A stretch of 64,000 bases of DNA from Chamaelirium japonicum (GCA_947650365.1 OX393553.1:63301055-63365054), one strand, 5' to 3'; positions 47,226 to 58,300 are shown, counted from the first letter of the stretch. The notes: generated by a model not told the origin, from the letters alone. Numbers and translations: made by a program.

Positions 47226-50200
47226 ATGGCCGGAACGAACAACGATACGTTTGCTCCAAGCCTCTCACCAATCGCCGAGTCTCCTCTACTCCGCCACGGT
47301 GATCCAGTAAATCCAGAGGGTGATGCTCCTCCAATGGTGCGCGTCTACACTCGGCGTACACGGACTCTTGCAGACGTCTTCGTGCCAGAAGCTACTACCG
47401 AAGATGCTCGCCAAAGCGCCGACGAGGCCCTGGCGCATGAAGAAACGAGCCTCGATCCTGGAGCCCATGTCCAGAAGTTTGGGGAGGACCAGCCCCAACC
47501 CCGAACCAGTTCGGGTTCTCCAGCAGACGCTACACCTCCTCTGCAGGGGGCAAACATCAATCATCAACCAGAAGCAAGTCGGCGTAACTACGTCTCCGAT
47601 GATGACGGCGAGGATGCGAACATGCAACACCGAGACGTTCTCCGTCACCACCCTCCGTCCGCTCTTCAGCTCCAAGTCATGCAGATGAGCGAGCATATGA
47701 CGCAAATTACTCGGCTGATGGAGGAGAAGGATCGTCACATCAACACTCTGCTCCAAAAGCTAAGCGCAAAGGACGCTGCAGCAGTCGGCCAACCCGTCGC
47801 TTCTCCAGTAGCCGCTCCAGTTCCGTCTTCAACTCCCGCTCCTGCAGAGGTTGCTCCGACGATTCAAGCAGTTACTCCAGCGCTCTCCTCGGCTCCCGTC
47901 CCATTGGAAGTCGTCTACCCAGCGCCAGCCTCGGCGGCCACTCAACCTCCAGCAACGGCAACGATGAACGCTCAGCAAGTCCAAGCGTTGATAGCCGACA
48001 TGATGCGCTCTCACGGCAGTGGCCTTCCTCCGATCACGGCGGCATACTCGAAGCCCTACACTACGAGGATCCAGCAGTTACGCTTCCCAGTCGGATTCCA
48101 GCCGCCAAAGTTTCAGCACTTCGACGGAAAGGGAAATCCGAGACAGCACGTTGCCCACTTCATCGAGACCTGCAATAATGCCGGCACATATGGCGACGAG
48201 ATGGTGAAGCAATTCGTCCGCACCCTCAAAGGCAACGCGTTCGACTGGTACGTTGATCTTCCTGCAGGAACCATTGACAGCTGGGATCAGATGGAGAGGG
48301 AGTTCCTCAATCGCTTCTACAGCACCAGACGCACAGTCAGTATGATCGAACTCACCGCTGTCAAGCAAAGGAAAGACGAGCCAGTGATCGACTACATCGA
48401 CAGGTGGAGGAACCTCGCGCTGAATTCACGAGACCGCTTGTCTGAAGACTCGGCTATCGAGATGTGCACCCAAGGCATGCACTGGGGTCTGCTCTACATC
48501 CTCAAGGGTATCAAGCCTCGGTCTTTCGAAGAACTCGCGACTCGGGCTCATGACATGGAACTCAGCCTAGCAAACCGCGGGGACTTGAAGAACAAGGACT
48601 TCTTGAAGATAGAGAAGAAGGACAAGCCACCGGCAACGAAACTGAAACAAGTCAATGTTGCTGACGTCGCTTCGACCTCCAAGCCGCTCAAGATCGGTGG
48701 CAAGCCAGATCAGAAGAAGGGAGTCGCCATACCACCGCCTCCGCCGCTAAGACAAAGGATGACTCTCGAGGAGCTCGAAGCCAAAGAGTACCCTTTCCCA
48801 GACTCGGAAGTCTCCTCCATGTTCGACCAACTGCTGCAAGAGAAGATGATAGAATTACCTCCTTCAAAGAGGCCCGAGCAGATGCATCGCGTCGACGACC
48901 CTCTCTTCTGCAAATACCACCGGGTGGTGAGTCATCCCATCGAAAGATGCTTCGTCTTCAAGGAAAGAATCATGGCGCTCGCTAAACAAGGGAAGATAGA
49001 GATCGACTCCGGGGAGGTTGCTACGGCCAACATGACGTCCATCACCTTCGGCTCCTTCTCGCCGGTACTCGTTGCTGCTAGGCGAAGCATGCCCAAATTG
49101 CGCATCAACCGCCAAGCTCCAATCGCTAAGTCAACTTCCCAGCCGAAAATCTCGAAGCGACGTCAGCGTACTCATGCGTTCTCCGAGGAAGAAACACTGC
49201 TGCCCTGGGGGCAATCATCGCTCGCGCCAGCACCTCTTCCAGGCAATACTGCATCCCAACGAGCGCTCCAAAGGAGATACGAGCAAGGAGACCCAGAAGT
49301 CGGTCTGCTGGGCCAGCCGTCGGGGAAGTTTGACTATTACGTCCTCTACTCAAGGCCCCCATCCGTTCCAATCGAAGAAATCAAGCCCACCGGCTGGGGA
49401 TCGGGAGAAGAGCCAGTGGAACCTCGAGAAGAGCAAGTCCCTTCCAGTCAAGCTATGTCCCAACGCGCTCTTCGAGAAAGATACGAGCAGGGAGATCCGG
49501 AAGTCGGTCTGCTGGGCCAGCCTTCGGGGAAGTTCGATTATTACGTCCTCTACTCAAGGCCTCCATCCGTTCCAATCAACGAAATCAAGCCCACCGGCTG
49601 GGGATCGGAAGACGAGCCAGTAGAGCCTCCAGAAGAACAAGTGTCATCAAAGAAACCAGTTGCTGCTGTCGACCATCATCCTAGCGAAGGGGAATCCACC
49701 GACGAAGAAGCATGGGTCATGCTACCGCGGCGGCGAAAGCCTTGGCAAGAAAAGAAGCTCAAGCAAGACCGTGTGATGAGGGGATTCACCAAGCGGAAGA
49801 CCTACAAGAAGAAAAGCAAGACTCCAGGAAGGAAGGCGTTCAAAGTACCGCCAGCGAGCCGAGACGATATCCTTCAGCAGAGTCTTCCAGAGCCAACAAC
49901 TTTGCAAGAGTTCTTCCCGGATCACTTCCTCCCGGTGGACCAACACGTCAAGGTGTCTTGTTGCATGATCGAAGTCCACGAAGTGTCGGAAAGAAAGAAC
50001 GAAGGCAAAACTTCCGAAGAAGGCGACTCCACCGATGAGGGGGACGACTCCAACGATGGGGGCACCGCCGCTCACGACGAAGCAATCTTGCACATGCCGC
50101 TCGTAGAGGCTTTGCATCTTCCGAAGAAGGCTCGCCTGGCAATGGCGGCGGCCTTGGCCGATCCAGATAGCTACAAGAGAAAAAGGAAGGATGACCAGAA

Positions 50201-53200
50201 GGGCAGAGCTGTAGCCTCGTGTGATGCAACGATAACCTTTTCAGACGAGGACCTGCAACTCGGGACGCGATTGCACAACCGGCCTCTCTACGTTTCGGGA
50301 TACATCAAGGAGAAGCCAGTGAACCGAATCCTGTTGGACTGTGGCTCCGCCGTCAATATCATGCCCATCCAGACAATGCGTCAACTCGGCATTACCAACG
50401 ACCAGCTCTCACCAAGTCAGTTGGTCATTCAAGGCTTCAACCAAGGCGGACAGTCCACCGTTGGAATCATTCGTCTGAAGCTTTCCATCGGCCCGCTAGA
50501 TACGACGGTCCTCTTCCACATCATCGACTGCCGGACATCATATCGTCTCCTGCTAGGAAGACCATGGCTGCACGAGAACGGCATCATAGTATCCACCTGG
50601 CATCAATGCCTCAAGTACTACGAAGAAGGCGTGGAGAGGTGCATAGTTGCGGACGACAAGCCATTCAACGAGGCCGAGGCACACCTGGCCGACGCTAAAT
50701 TCTACCAAGCAAAGGGCCTGGTCGCGGAAGTTCTGCCAGCTAAAACCCCTCGAGCTCAAAAGATTGAAGAAGTAAATAAGGAAAAGACTCCTCTTCCCGG
50801 GAATCCAGTGCCACCTTCTGACGAAGCAAGACTCAAGGTCCAAGGAACGCCGAAACCTGGGCAAAGGATGCGCATCAGCTTCGAGCCAAGAGCAACGCAA
50901 CATACCCCGTTGCCGATCCGAACGGTGCCGGTCCTACGTCTCGCGCCTCAATGGCTCCGCAAATCCGAGCGATCGCCTTCTACTCCGACAAGGAAGCTGG
51001 CCCCAACGTTATCTCAGGCCAATGTCATCACTTTGCAAGAAATGACGGTGCCACTACCTAGTCTGACCCAAGCTCCGAACCCGAGCGAACCTGTCGAATC
51101 AGCAGACCTCGAGCAACTCGGATTCAAACCGGAAGGGAGTTGGGGGCAAAATGCTGCCAAATTGCTGTTTAGAGCTGGCTATAACGAGGAAAGCGCCATG
51201 GGCACCCTCCCACCAGCAGCAACTCCGCATGGGATGACAAGAACTCAAGCTCGGCTGTTTCAAAACGGAGAGCAAATTCCCCCGAACCGCCGAGGCATCG
51301 GCTCCAGTCAAGCTCCGTTGGTCATCAGAACCGCAGCGAAGAAGACCTTCACCTCAAACTACATCGAGGCGAGGATGGTAGATGAAGCAGCCGAAGGATC
51401 GACAATCTCCGATGCACCTTCCACCTACCTCAGTCATCCAGACAGCAGGAGAAGACGACAACGGGCTCGATGCCAAGCCTTGTTCCGGAAGCAAACCAGA
51501 AGTGGTAAAGACTGGTCGAATCGAAAACGCACATCCGTGTTCGAGAGGCTCGGGCCAGTCAAACAATTAAAGAAGAAGTCGGCGTTCGATCGTCTGGGGA
51601 TGCCAATCGAGGACTTCGTCTCAACACCCACCCACCCACCCATGGCGGCCGTCAATCATATTTCCATCACGGATAACGACAACGGTGACGCTTCTACTTC
51701 GGACGACGAGTTGCCCGATGCCCCGCCGATCCTCGAAGAAGGGGGGCAGTCCACCGTTGATGACTTGAAGGAAATCAACTTGGGCACGGAGACGGAGCCT
51801 CGGCCTACATTCGTCAGCACGCTCTTAACCCCGGAGGAAGAAGCTGCATACATCAAACTGCTTAAAGAATACAGAGACGTCTTCGCATGGTCCTACAAGG
51901 AGATGCCGGGCCTCGATCCAAAAATCGCAGTGCACCAGCTCAGCGTCAAACACGGAGCCAGCGCTATCAAGCAAGGACAAAGACGCTACCGGCCAGAACT
52001 GATACCCCAAATAGAAGGCGAAGTCAACAAATTGATCGAAGCCGGCTTCATTCGAGAGGTCAAGTACCCGACATGGATCTCTAGCGTCGTCCCCGTTAAA
52101 AAGAAGAACGGCCAAATCCGAGTGTGCGTGGACTTCAGAGACTTGAACAACGCATGTCCAAAGGACGACTTCCCCTTGCCAATCACGGAGCTAATGGTTG
52201 ATGCGACGACTGGTCACGAGGTGCTCACTTTCATGGACGGATCATCGGGCTACAACCAGATTCGGATGGCACCCAAGGACGAGGAGCTCACGGCATTCCG
52301 CACACCGAAAGGAATCTACTGCTACAAGGTAATGCCGTTCGGCTTGAAGAACGCGGGAGCCACCTACCAGCGAGCTATGCAGAAAATCTTTGACGACATT
52401 CTTCATCAAAACGTGGAGTGTTATGTCGACGACCTCGTGGTGAAATCCAAGAAGAAATCGGCACATCTACAAGATCTTGAGCTAATCTTCAAACGACTTC
52501 GAAGGTACCAACTCCGCATGAATCCGCTCAAGTGCGCGTTCGGAGTCTCCTCGGGCAAATTCCTCGGCTTCGTCGTCCGACATCGTGGCATTGAGATAGA
52601 TCAATCCAAAATTGATGCTATCGTCAATATGCCCGTACCAAAGACAGTGCGAGACCTCAGAGGCCTCCAGGGACACTTGGCGTATATCCGGAGATTCATC
52701 GCCAACCTGGCTGGAAAGTGCCACCCTTTTAGTCGCCTCATGAAGAAAGGAGCGCCGTTCACATGGGATGAAGCGTGCCAAGAAGCACTCCAAAACATCA
52801 AAGCATATCTACTGAAGCCGCCAGTCCTATCAGCACCGGTTCAAGGAAGGCCTCTCATCCTCTACATCGCCGCCCAGGAACAATCCTTGGGGGCACTCCT
52901 GGCCCAGAACAATGAACTTGGCGTAGAGACAGCTTGCTACTACTTAAGTCGCACTCTCGTCGGCGCAGAGCTGAATTACTCCCCAATCGAGAAGGTCTGC
53001 TTAGCGCTCATCTTCGCCACGAAAAAGCTGCGACACTACATGCTTGCTCACACCATCAGACTCGTCTCGAAGGCTGACCCACTCAAATATATCATGTCGA
53101 GACCAGTGCTTTCCGGACGCCTAGCCAAGTGGGCCCTGCTGCTACTTGAATTCGACATCACCTTCGTGCCACAGAAAGCGGTTAAAGGACAGGCCCTCGC

Positions 53201-55049
53201 GGACTTCCTCGCAGAATATCCTCTCCCGGCAGAATGGGAGTTATCAGAAGATCTCCCAGATGAAGAAGTATTCTCTGTTGACATCGCCTCACCCTGGAGA
53301 ATGTTCTTCGACGGCGCAGCTAGGCAAGACATAGCGGGAGCCGGAGTCATCTTTGTCACTCCGGACAACGAAATACTCCCCTTCTCATTCCTGCTCTCGG
53401 AAGCATGTTCCAACAACGTGGCAGAATATCAAGCCCTACTCATTGGTCTCGAACTAGCCGACGAAATGAACCTTCAAGGACTAGAGATCTTTGGCGACTC
53501 TCAACTCGTGACCCAGCAAGTCCTGGGGGCATACGAAGTCAATAAGGAAGACCTGGTACCGTTGCATGCGCGAGCCGTGAAGCTCCTCGAAAAACTCAAG
53601 GCTGTTTCCATCCAACACGTTTCCAGAAACCTCAACCAGCAGGCTGACGCACTCGCGAATCTGGCGGCTACACTCCCGTTCCCAGATGAGCGTTCACTCG
53701 TCGTCCCCGTCTGCAGGAGATTCGTGGTCATCGAAAAAGAGGGTCCGCCCGAGGTACCAGTTCAAACCAACGCGGTGCATGTCCTCGAGATTAAAGAACA
53801 AGACTGGAGGCAACCGTTTGTGGAGTACCTTGTTCATGGTAAACTCCCCGAAGATCCGAAGCGCAAAAGTGACATCCGTCGACGATCTCTAAGGTTCTAC
53901 CACTTCAACGGCGAACTGTACCGACGAAGCTATGACGGCACACTCCTGAGGTGCCTCGCAAAAGAGGAAGCGGAAGCCGCGCTCGAAGAAGTACACGCTG
54001 GAATCTGTGGATCACACCAGTCCGGTCCGAAGCTTCACTTCCGCGTCAGAAGGATGGGATACTACTGGCCTACCATGATCAAAGACAGCTTGGAGTACGC
54101 GAGAAAATGTCAAGCTTGCCAAATGCACGGGGACTACATTCGTCAACCTCCGGAGCCTTTGCACCCAACAATCGCGTCTTGGCCCTTCGACGGATGGGGT
54201 CTTGACATCGTCGGTCCTCTGCCCAAGTCATCCAAGCAACATCTCTACATCTTGGCGGCAACGGACTACTTCTCCAAGTGGGCTGAAGCGATACCGTTGA
54301 GGGAAGTTACAAAGTACTCCGTCATCAGCTTTATCCAGAATGACATCATCTTCCGCTATGGAGTCCCCCGCTACATCGTAACAGATAACGGGAAGCAGTT
54401 CAAGAATGCTGCCGTCAGCCAGTTCTGCGCATTGTACAACATTAAGCAGAATTGTTCGACAATGTACAACGCTCCGGCCAACGGACTAGCAGAAGCCTTC
54501 AACAAGACTCTGTGCAAGCTGCTGGAGAAAACCGTCTCGAAGACAAAGAAAGATTGGCACGAACGCATGGGCGAAGCACTATGGGCTTACCGAACATCCT
54601 TCCGCACGCCGACACAAGCAACGCCGTATTCCCTCGTCTACGGCGTGGAAGCCGTTCTTCCGCTCGAACTCCAGATCCCGTCACTCAGGATAGCGGTCCA
54701 GGAAGGCCTCACCAGCGATGACAACGCCCAGCTCCGCCTAGCAGAATTGGAAGCACTGGATGAAAGACGCCTCGAAGCTCAACAGCGTCTGGAGTGTTAT
54801 CAGGCCAGGCTCTCTCGCGCCTTCAACAAGAAGATTCGTCCTCGATCATTCCAGATAGGGGAACTGGTGCTGGCGGTCAAACGCCCCATCATTCTCTCGC
54901 ATCGAGGAGGGAAGAAATTTGATGCCAAATGGGATGGCCCGCATTCCGTTAAGGAAGTCTATTCCAACGGTGCTTATCTCCTCACCACGCCAGAAGGGCT
55001 GACACTCGGCCCTATCAACGGCAAGTACCTCAAAAGGTACTATGCCTAA
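47226..55049 (+). CDS. Tat-lineage gypsy Gag-Pol polyprotein (2,607 aa)
   Basis: One frame from the ATG at 47226 to TAA; 12 bp upstream in frame is only a TTG. Gag domain about residues 287-446 (FPVGFQPPKFQHFDGKGNPR, SWDQMEREFLNRF). Cys/His-rich motif at 562 (CKYHRVVSHPIERC). A 68-residue tandem duplication at about 677-812. Aspartic protease near 1038, reading DCGSA rather than the usual D-S/T-G. RT about 1600-1790, YVDD at 1733-1736. A degenerate first RNase H near 1875, lacking the usual first Asp. A second, Tat-type RNase H with D2029, E2067, D2091 and D2141. Integrase zinc finger 2257-2298 and D2327-D2387-E2423, with 35 residues between the last two. Produces the proteins for particle assembly, reverse transcription and integration. 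No stop or shift is seen. Confidence 0.96.
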   Translation: MAGTNNDTFAPSLSPIAESPLLRHGDPVNPEGDAPPMVRVYTRRTRTLADVFVPEATTEDARQSADEALAHEETSLDPGAHVQKFGEDQPQPRTSSGSPADATPPLQGANINHQPEASRRNYVSDDDGEDANMQHRDVLRHHPPSALQLQVMQMSEHMTQITRLMEEKDRHINTLLQKLSAKDAAAVGQPVASPVAAPVPSSTPAPAEVAPTIQAVTPALSSAPVPLEVVYPAPASAATQPPATATMNAQQVQALIADMMRSHGSGLPPITAAYSKPYTTRIQQLRFPVGFQPPKFQHFDGKGNPRQHVAHFIETCNNAGTYGDEMVKQFVRTLKGNAFDWYVDLPAGTIDSWDQMEREFLNRFYSTRRTVSMIELTAVKQRKDEPVIDYIDRWRNLALNSRDRLSEDSAIEMCTQGMHWGLLYILKGIKPRSFEELATRAHDMELSLANRGDLKNKDFLKIEKKDKPPATKLKQVNVADVASTSKPLKIGGKPDQKKGVAIPPPPPLRQRMTLEELEAKEYPFPDSEVSSMFDQLLQEKMIELPPSKRPEQMHRVDDPLFCKYHRVVSHPIERCFVFKERIMALAKQGKIEIDSGEVATANMTSITFGSFSPVLVAARRSMPKLRINRQAPIAKSTSQPKISKRRQRTHAFSEEETLLPWGQSSLAPAPLPGNTASQRALQRRYEQGDPEVGLLGQPSGKFDYYVLYSRPPSVPIEEIKPTGWGSGEEPVEPREEQVPSSQAMSQRALRERYEQGDPEVGLLGQPSGKFDYYVLYSRPPSVPINEIKPTGWGSEDEPVEPPEEQVSSKKPVAAVDHHPSEGESTDEEAWVMLPRRRKPWQEKKLKQDRVMRGFTKRKTYKKKSKTPGRKAFKVPPASRDDILQQSLPEPTTLQEFFPDHFLPVDQHVKVSCCMIEVHEVSERKNEGKTSEEGDSTDEGDDSNDGGTAAHDEAILHMPLVEALHLPKKARLAMAAALADPDSYKRKRKDDQKGRAVASCDATITFSDEDLQLGTRLHNRPLYVSGYIKEKPVNRILLDCGSAVNIMPIQTMRQLGITNDQLSPSQLVIQGFNQGGQSTVGIIRLKLSIGPLDTTVLFHIIDCRTSYRLLLGRPWLHENGIIVSTWHQCLKYYEEGVERCIVADDKPFNEAEAHLADAKFYQAKGLVAEVLPAKTPRAQKIEEVNKEKTPLPGNPVPPSDEARLKVQGTPKPGQRMRISFEPRATQHTPLPIRTVPVLRLAPQWLRKSERSPSTPTRKLAPTLSQANVITLQEMTVPLPSLTQAPNPSEPVESADLEQLGFKPEGSWGQNAAKLLFRAGYNEESAMGTLPPAATPHGMTRTQARLFQNGEQIPPNRRGIGSSQAPLVIRTAAKKTFTSNYIEARMVDEAAEGSTISDAPSTYLSHPDSRRRRQRARCQALFRKQTRSGKDWSNRKRTSVFERLGPVKQLKKKSAFDRLGMPIEDFVSTPTHPPMAAVNHISITDNDNGDASTSDDELPDAPPILEEGGQSTVDDLKEINLGTETEPRPTFVSTLLTPEEEAAYIKLLKEYRDVFAWSYKEMPGLDPKIAVHQLSVKHGASAIKQGQRRYRPELIPQIEGEVNKLIEAGFIREVKYPTWISSVVPVKKKNGQIRVCVDFRDLNNACPKDDFPLPITELMVDATTGHEVLTFMDGSSGYNQIRMAPKDEELTAFRTPKGIYCYKVMPFGLKNAGATYQRAMQKIFDDILHQNVECYVDDLVVKSKKKSAHLQDLELIFKRLRRYQLRMNPLKCAFGVSSGKFLGFVVRHRGIEIDQSKIDAIVNMPVPKTVRDLRGLQGHLAYIRRFIANLAGKCHPFSRLMKKGAPFTWDEACQEALQNIKAYLLKPPVLSAPVQGRPLILYIAAQEQSLGALLAQNNELGVETACYYLSRTLVGAELNYSPIEKVCLALIFATKKLRHYMLAHTIRLVSKADPLKYIMSRPVLSGRLAKWALLLLEFDITFVPQKAVKGQALADFLAEYPLPAEWELSEDLPDEEVFSVDIASPWRMFFDGAARQDIAGAGVIFVTPDNEILPFSFLLSEACSNNVAEYQALLIGLELADEMNLQGLEIFGDSQLVTQQVLGAYEVNKEDLVPLHARAVKLLEKLKAVSIQHVSRNLNQQADALANLAATLPFPDERSLVVPVCRRFVVIEKEGPPEVPVQTNAVHVLEIKEQDWRQPFVEYLVHGKLPEDPKRKSDIRRRSLRFYHFNGELYRRSYDGTLLRCLAKEEAEAALEEVHAGICGSHQSGPKLHFRVRRMGYYWPTMIKDSLEYARKCQACQMHGDYIRQPPEPLHPTIASWPFDGWGLDIVGPLPKSSKQHLYILAATDYFSKWAEAIPLREVTKYSVISFIQNDIIFRYGVPRYIVTDNGKQFKNAAVSQFCALYNIKQNCSTMYNAPANGLAEAFNKTLCKLLEKTVSKTKKDWHERMGEALWAYRTSFRTPTQATPYSLVYGVEAVLPLELQIPSLRIAVQEGLTSDDNAQLRLAELEALDERRLEAQQRLECYQARLSRAFNKKIRPRSFQIGELVLAVKRPIILSHRGGKKFDAKWDGPHSVKEVYSNGAYLLTTPEGLTLGPINGKYLKRYYA
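49254..49661 (+). repeat. In-frame 204-bp tandem duplication in the gag region
   Basis: Two units (49254-49457, 49458-49661) each encode SQRAL..RYEQGDPEVGLLG and PSGKFDYYVLYSRPPSVPI. 204 bp is 68 codons, so the frame is kept. The units differ at several residues (for example EEIKP versus NEIKP), so the duplication is older than the insertion. Confidence 0.9.
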
Positions 55050-55070
55050 AGCAAGGCCACACCCCTTGTC

Positions 55071-55071
<1 letters not shown>

Positions 55072-55120
<49 letters not shown>
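55072..55120 (+). repeat. A49 homopolymer after pol
   Basis: 49 uninterrupted A's starting 22 bp after the pol stop. The exact length may be affected by sequencing. Confidence 0.9.
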
Positions 55121-55122
<2 letters not shown>

Positions 55123-55124
55123 AA

Positions 55125-55161
55125 CTACGTGTGACTTGATCCCCCTTAGGGGGGTACGTAG
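55125..55161 (+). other. Hairpin motif downstream of gypsy pol
   Basis: CTACGT (55125-55130) pairs with ACGTAG (55156-55161), and CCCCC (55141-55145) pairs with GGGGG across a TTAG loop. I recall the GATCCC...GGTACGTAGGCAGCC phrase as recurrent after pol in plant Tat elements; its function is unknown to me. Confidence 0.55.
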
Positions 55162-55319
55162 GCAGCCTGAGAAGTTACTTCAGGTTCAGTCCGACCAAAA
55201 GAAAAAGACAACAAAATTCCATGAAAAGGATGTGGCGAAACAAAGTGATATTATTAATAAAGCGAAGACAGTACATGGCATGAGTCCCGAAAAGGAAGCC
55301 ACAATGGAACAAGGAATAA

Positions 55320-58300
55320 CTAAAAGAAGGTGTCCAGAGCTCGAAGACGACGCAGCAGCTCCTCCCTAGTTGCCTCCACTCGCTGAAGCTCCACGGGACG
55401 AGCGACCAGAAGCTCGCGACGGGTTGCCAAGTCCGACTGCTGCCTCAGATGACTCGCCTTCAAAGTGCTCTCCGCAGCCTCAGCCCGCTCCAAACGGGAC
55501 TCCGCCTTCCGAAGTGAGGCGCGCGCAGATTCCACCTTCCTCTGGGCCTTCGACAGGCTGGACGTAGCCTCCGCAAGTTGATGCCCGGACTGACTTAGAC
55601 TCGCCTCAGCGGCCTCCAGCTCAGAAGGGGAGCTCCCCTCCAGCAAAGCCCGCCGGGATCGATAAGCCTCGCTCTCGGTCACAAGCTGGTCCATCTGAGT
55701 GGCGAAAAGGGAGCTGTCAACTTTGAACTCTGCCAGGCTCGAGCAAAACTCTGCACCGTCCGTCGACCACCAGTCCTGGAGGGCGCCAAGGCCGGCAGTA
55801 CGGAAAGGCTCCAACGTCGACTTGATGTACTGCCGACAGCTCGCAAGAAGAAACTCTGAGACTTTGCTCCTTGGCCTCAAATCCGGGCGAGGCGCCTCGG
55901 AGTAGGTAGGCAAGACCCTCCCTGCCGCTGCAGCTGCCACAGGAGCCGCCTGCGCCAACAAGGGCGGTGGAACCGGAGGAACCTCCGCTGCCGCTGCAGC
56001 CGCAACAGGAGCCGCCTGCGCCAACAAGGGTGGCGGAACTGGGGAAACCGCCGCTACCGCTGCAACAACCGTCTCCACCAAAGGACACGAGGGCACAGTC
56101 ATCGGGGAACGCCGCTTGTCGACGCTCGAGACTTCAGCCTCCTCGCCAAAAGACAAGGCATCGACATCGATGTCGTCCAGGTTAATGTCGCCCCTAGGGA
56201 AGTTCTCCCCGCAAAGTCCGAGGAAATCTAGATCATCCGGAGGGATATCTAACCCGCAGGGTTCGGGCACTACCTGCGCGGTACCGGTGGACGAACGCCC
56301 AAGAGGCGCCTTTGAAGAGCTCGCTCCGCGCTCTAGCACTATAACAGAATCTGGTCAAAAGAAAGAAACGGTGCTCAGCGTGATAAAACTTCCTGAACGT
56401 AGAGGGCAAATAAATGAAGAGAGCTCCATACCTGTGTGGTCGGACGAAGCGGTCCGGGACGGAGGAATCACTTCATCTTTCAGAAGTCCAGGCTCCTCGG
56501 CATCCTCCGTCAGACAAGGGACTCTCGGGACCATCCCGCGAGGAATGCACATTTTTCTTCTCTTGGGAGGGGCACCCTCAACTTCGGCCTTCGGGAAACA
56601 GAATACCCCAGGGGCACTAGTAAGCTCGACATCCAGCACCGGAACGGAAGAGGGGACACAACGAGCGCTGGAAAGACGACTACCGCTCCTCTGCGCCCGC
56701 CGAAGTCCCAGTTGGAGGCGGCGGTCCTCTACTCCCGCAGAATGATCAAAGCAGAAATTCCTGAACCCGCTACTCACCAAGACGTCGACTGGAAAACTCG
56801 CAAGTAAAGGGGAAACTCGCCCTTTAACCCACTGGCAGTATTCCGGGGTGGCGGCGTCCCGAAGCCCGGATTTGGCCCCAGGGAAGAAACTACTACCAGT
56901 AAAGCGAGCGTAGAGGGAAGCCCACAGACGGTAACCCTCCTGCGGACTGAAACGCCCCTGCAGCTGCTGAGGCGTGCCAGGGACTTCCTGTCGAAAACCC
57001 TGCTGACGGGCAAAGCGATGGGGGGAGTACTGCTCCACCTCCACCACATCTCCTTTGCGCCAGACTAAGTAGCCAGGGCGGCAGCTGACCATGTTCCAGT
57101 AAAGACTGTCCGGGAGCCCGTCGTTGTCATACACGGTCGACCTCTCCAAAGGCAGCACCGAATGCTCCGACAGAAATTCAAAATCGACGCTCCCCATCCT
57201 CCTCAAAAGGGTACGAGCACACTCTTTCGGACGCTCCCAACTGATAAAGGCGTTCAAAATCCCTCCTACCCCTGGGAGGAAAGGTAACTCGGCTGGATGC
57301 CCGCGCCTGGCAAAGATCCCCTTCGGGAAATGCAAAGCTATCCAACCATACAAATAATGCAAGGGTCCGAAAGCAGCCGACCGGCCGAGCTCCTCCTTGG
57401 CCTTATCTGAGCCAGACAAGTCCCAGTAAGTCCCGCTGAGAGCCCGATACAAGGCGCATAGTATGGCTGGGGCTAGATTGAAGAGCTCGCCCCTCTCCAT
57501 CCTGGAAGCAGCAAGGAAGGTCCCCGGACGAATGGCCTCCCCAGAACACGGAAGCACGAACCGGCAAAGAAAGATGACCAGCCCGGCGGCTCGGTAAACC
57601 GATCGCCACTCCTCGCTGTCCCGTTTCAGGCCAAGGAGTTCCCAGGGGCACTGCTTCCCCTCCATTGAGTGCTTCTCTCGAGCCAAGGAATCGATAGGCC
57701 TCACGAAGGAGCGAAGCGGAGGTCTCTGCATCTGAGCGATCTTCCACATCGGGTGAGCTGAGGGCGCTGGAGCTCTATACTCGCCTCTGAACCAAAAATC
57801 GACCCAAGAAGAAGGACGCACTCGATCTGATTGGTCCCTCGCCGCAATGATAGCATATGCCTTGAACAGAAGGAGGCAAGAACTCGGAGCGTAGCTGCTG
57901 TCCAGCAGATCCTTCAAGGCAGGCACCTCCTCTTGGTAGTAGTTCCGTACCTCGGGGCACCCCGAAACGATATGGACATCACGAAGCGAGATGCCTATCT
58001 CCCCCGCCCCAGTAAGGAAGGTGTTAGTCTCCGGACACCAAAGCTCACAAAGCGCACGGTACATCCCCTCAGGACGACTGTACTCCCGACGAGCCGGCGC
58101 TAGAAATTTGGCCAATAAGTTCATCTCAGGTTCCGCGCCAAAGACCTCGTAGAGCTCGTCCATCCACTCGCGAAAGCCGCAAAGGTACTGGACGTCGCCC
58201 CGAGGCCAAGAATCGGGGCCCCATCGGGTCAGCCTAGCACATATCTTCGAGGCAACAACTGGCGTAGGCACGAACTCTTCACCGCAATGATGGAACGGAA

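Noticed and set aside
56339..56431. Longer 93-nt version of the PMD intron
   Set aside because: The AG at 56340-56339 is in frame and possible, but it lacks the pyrimidine tract that precedes the AG at 56352-56351. Kept only as an alternative.
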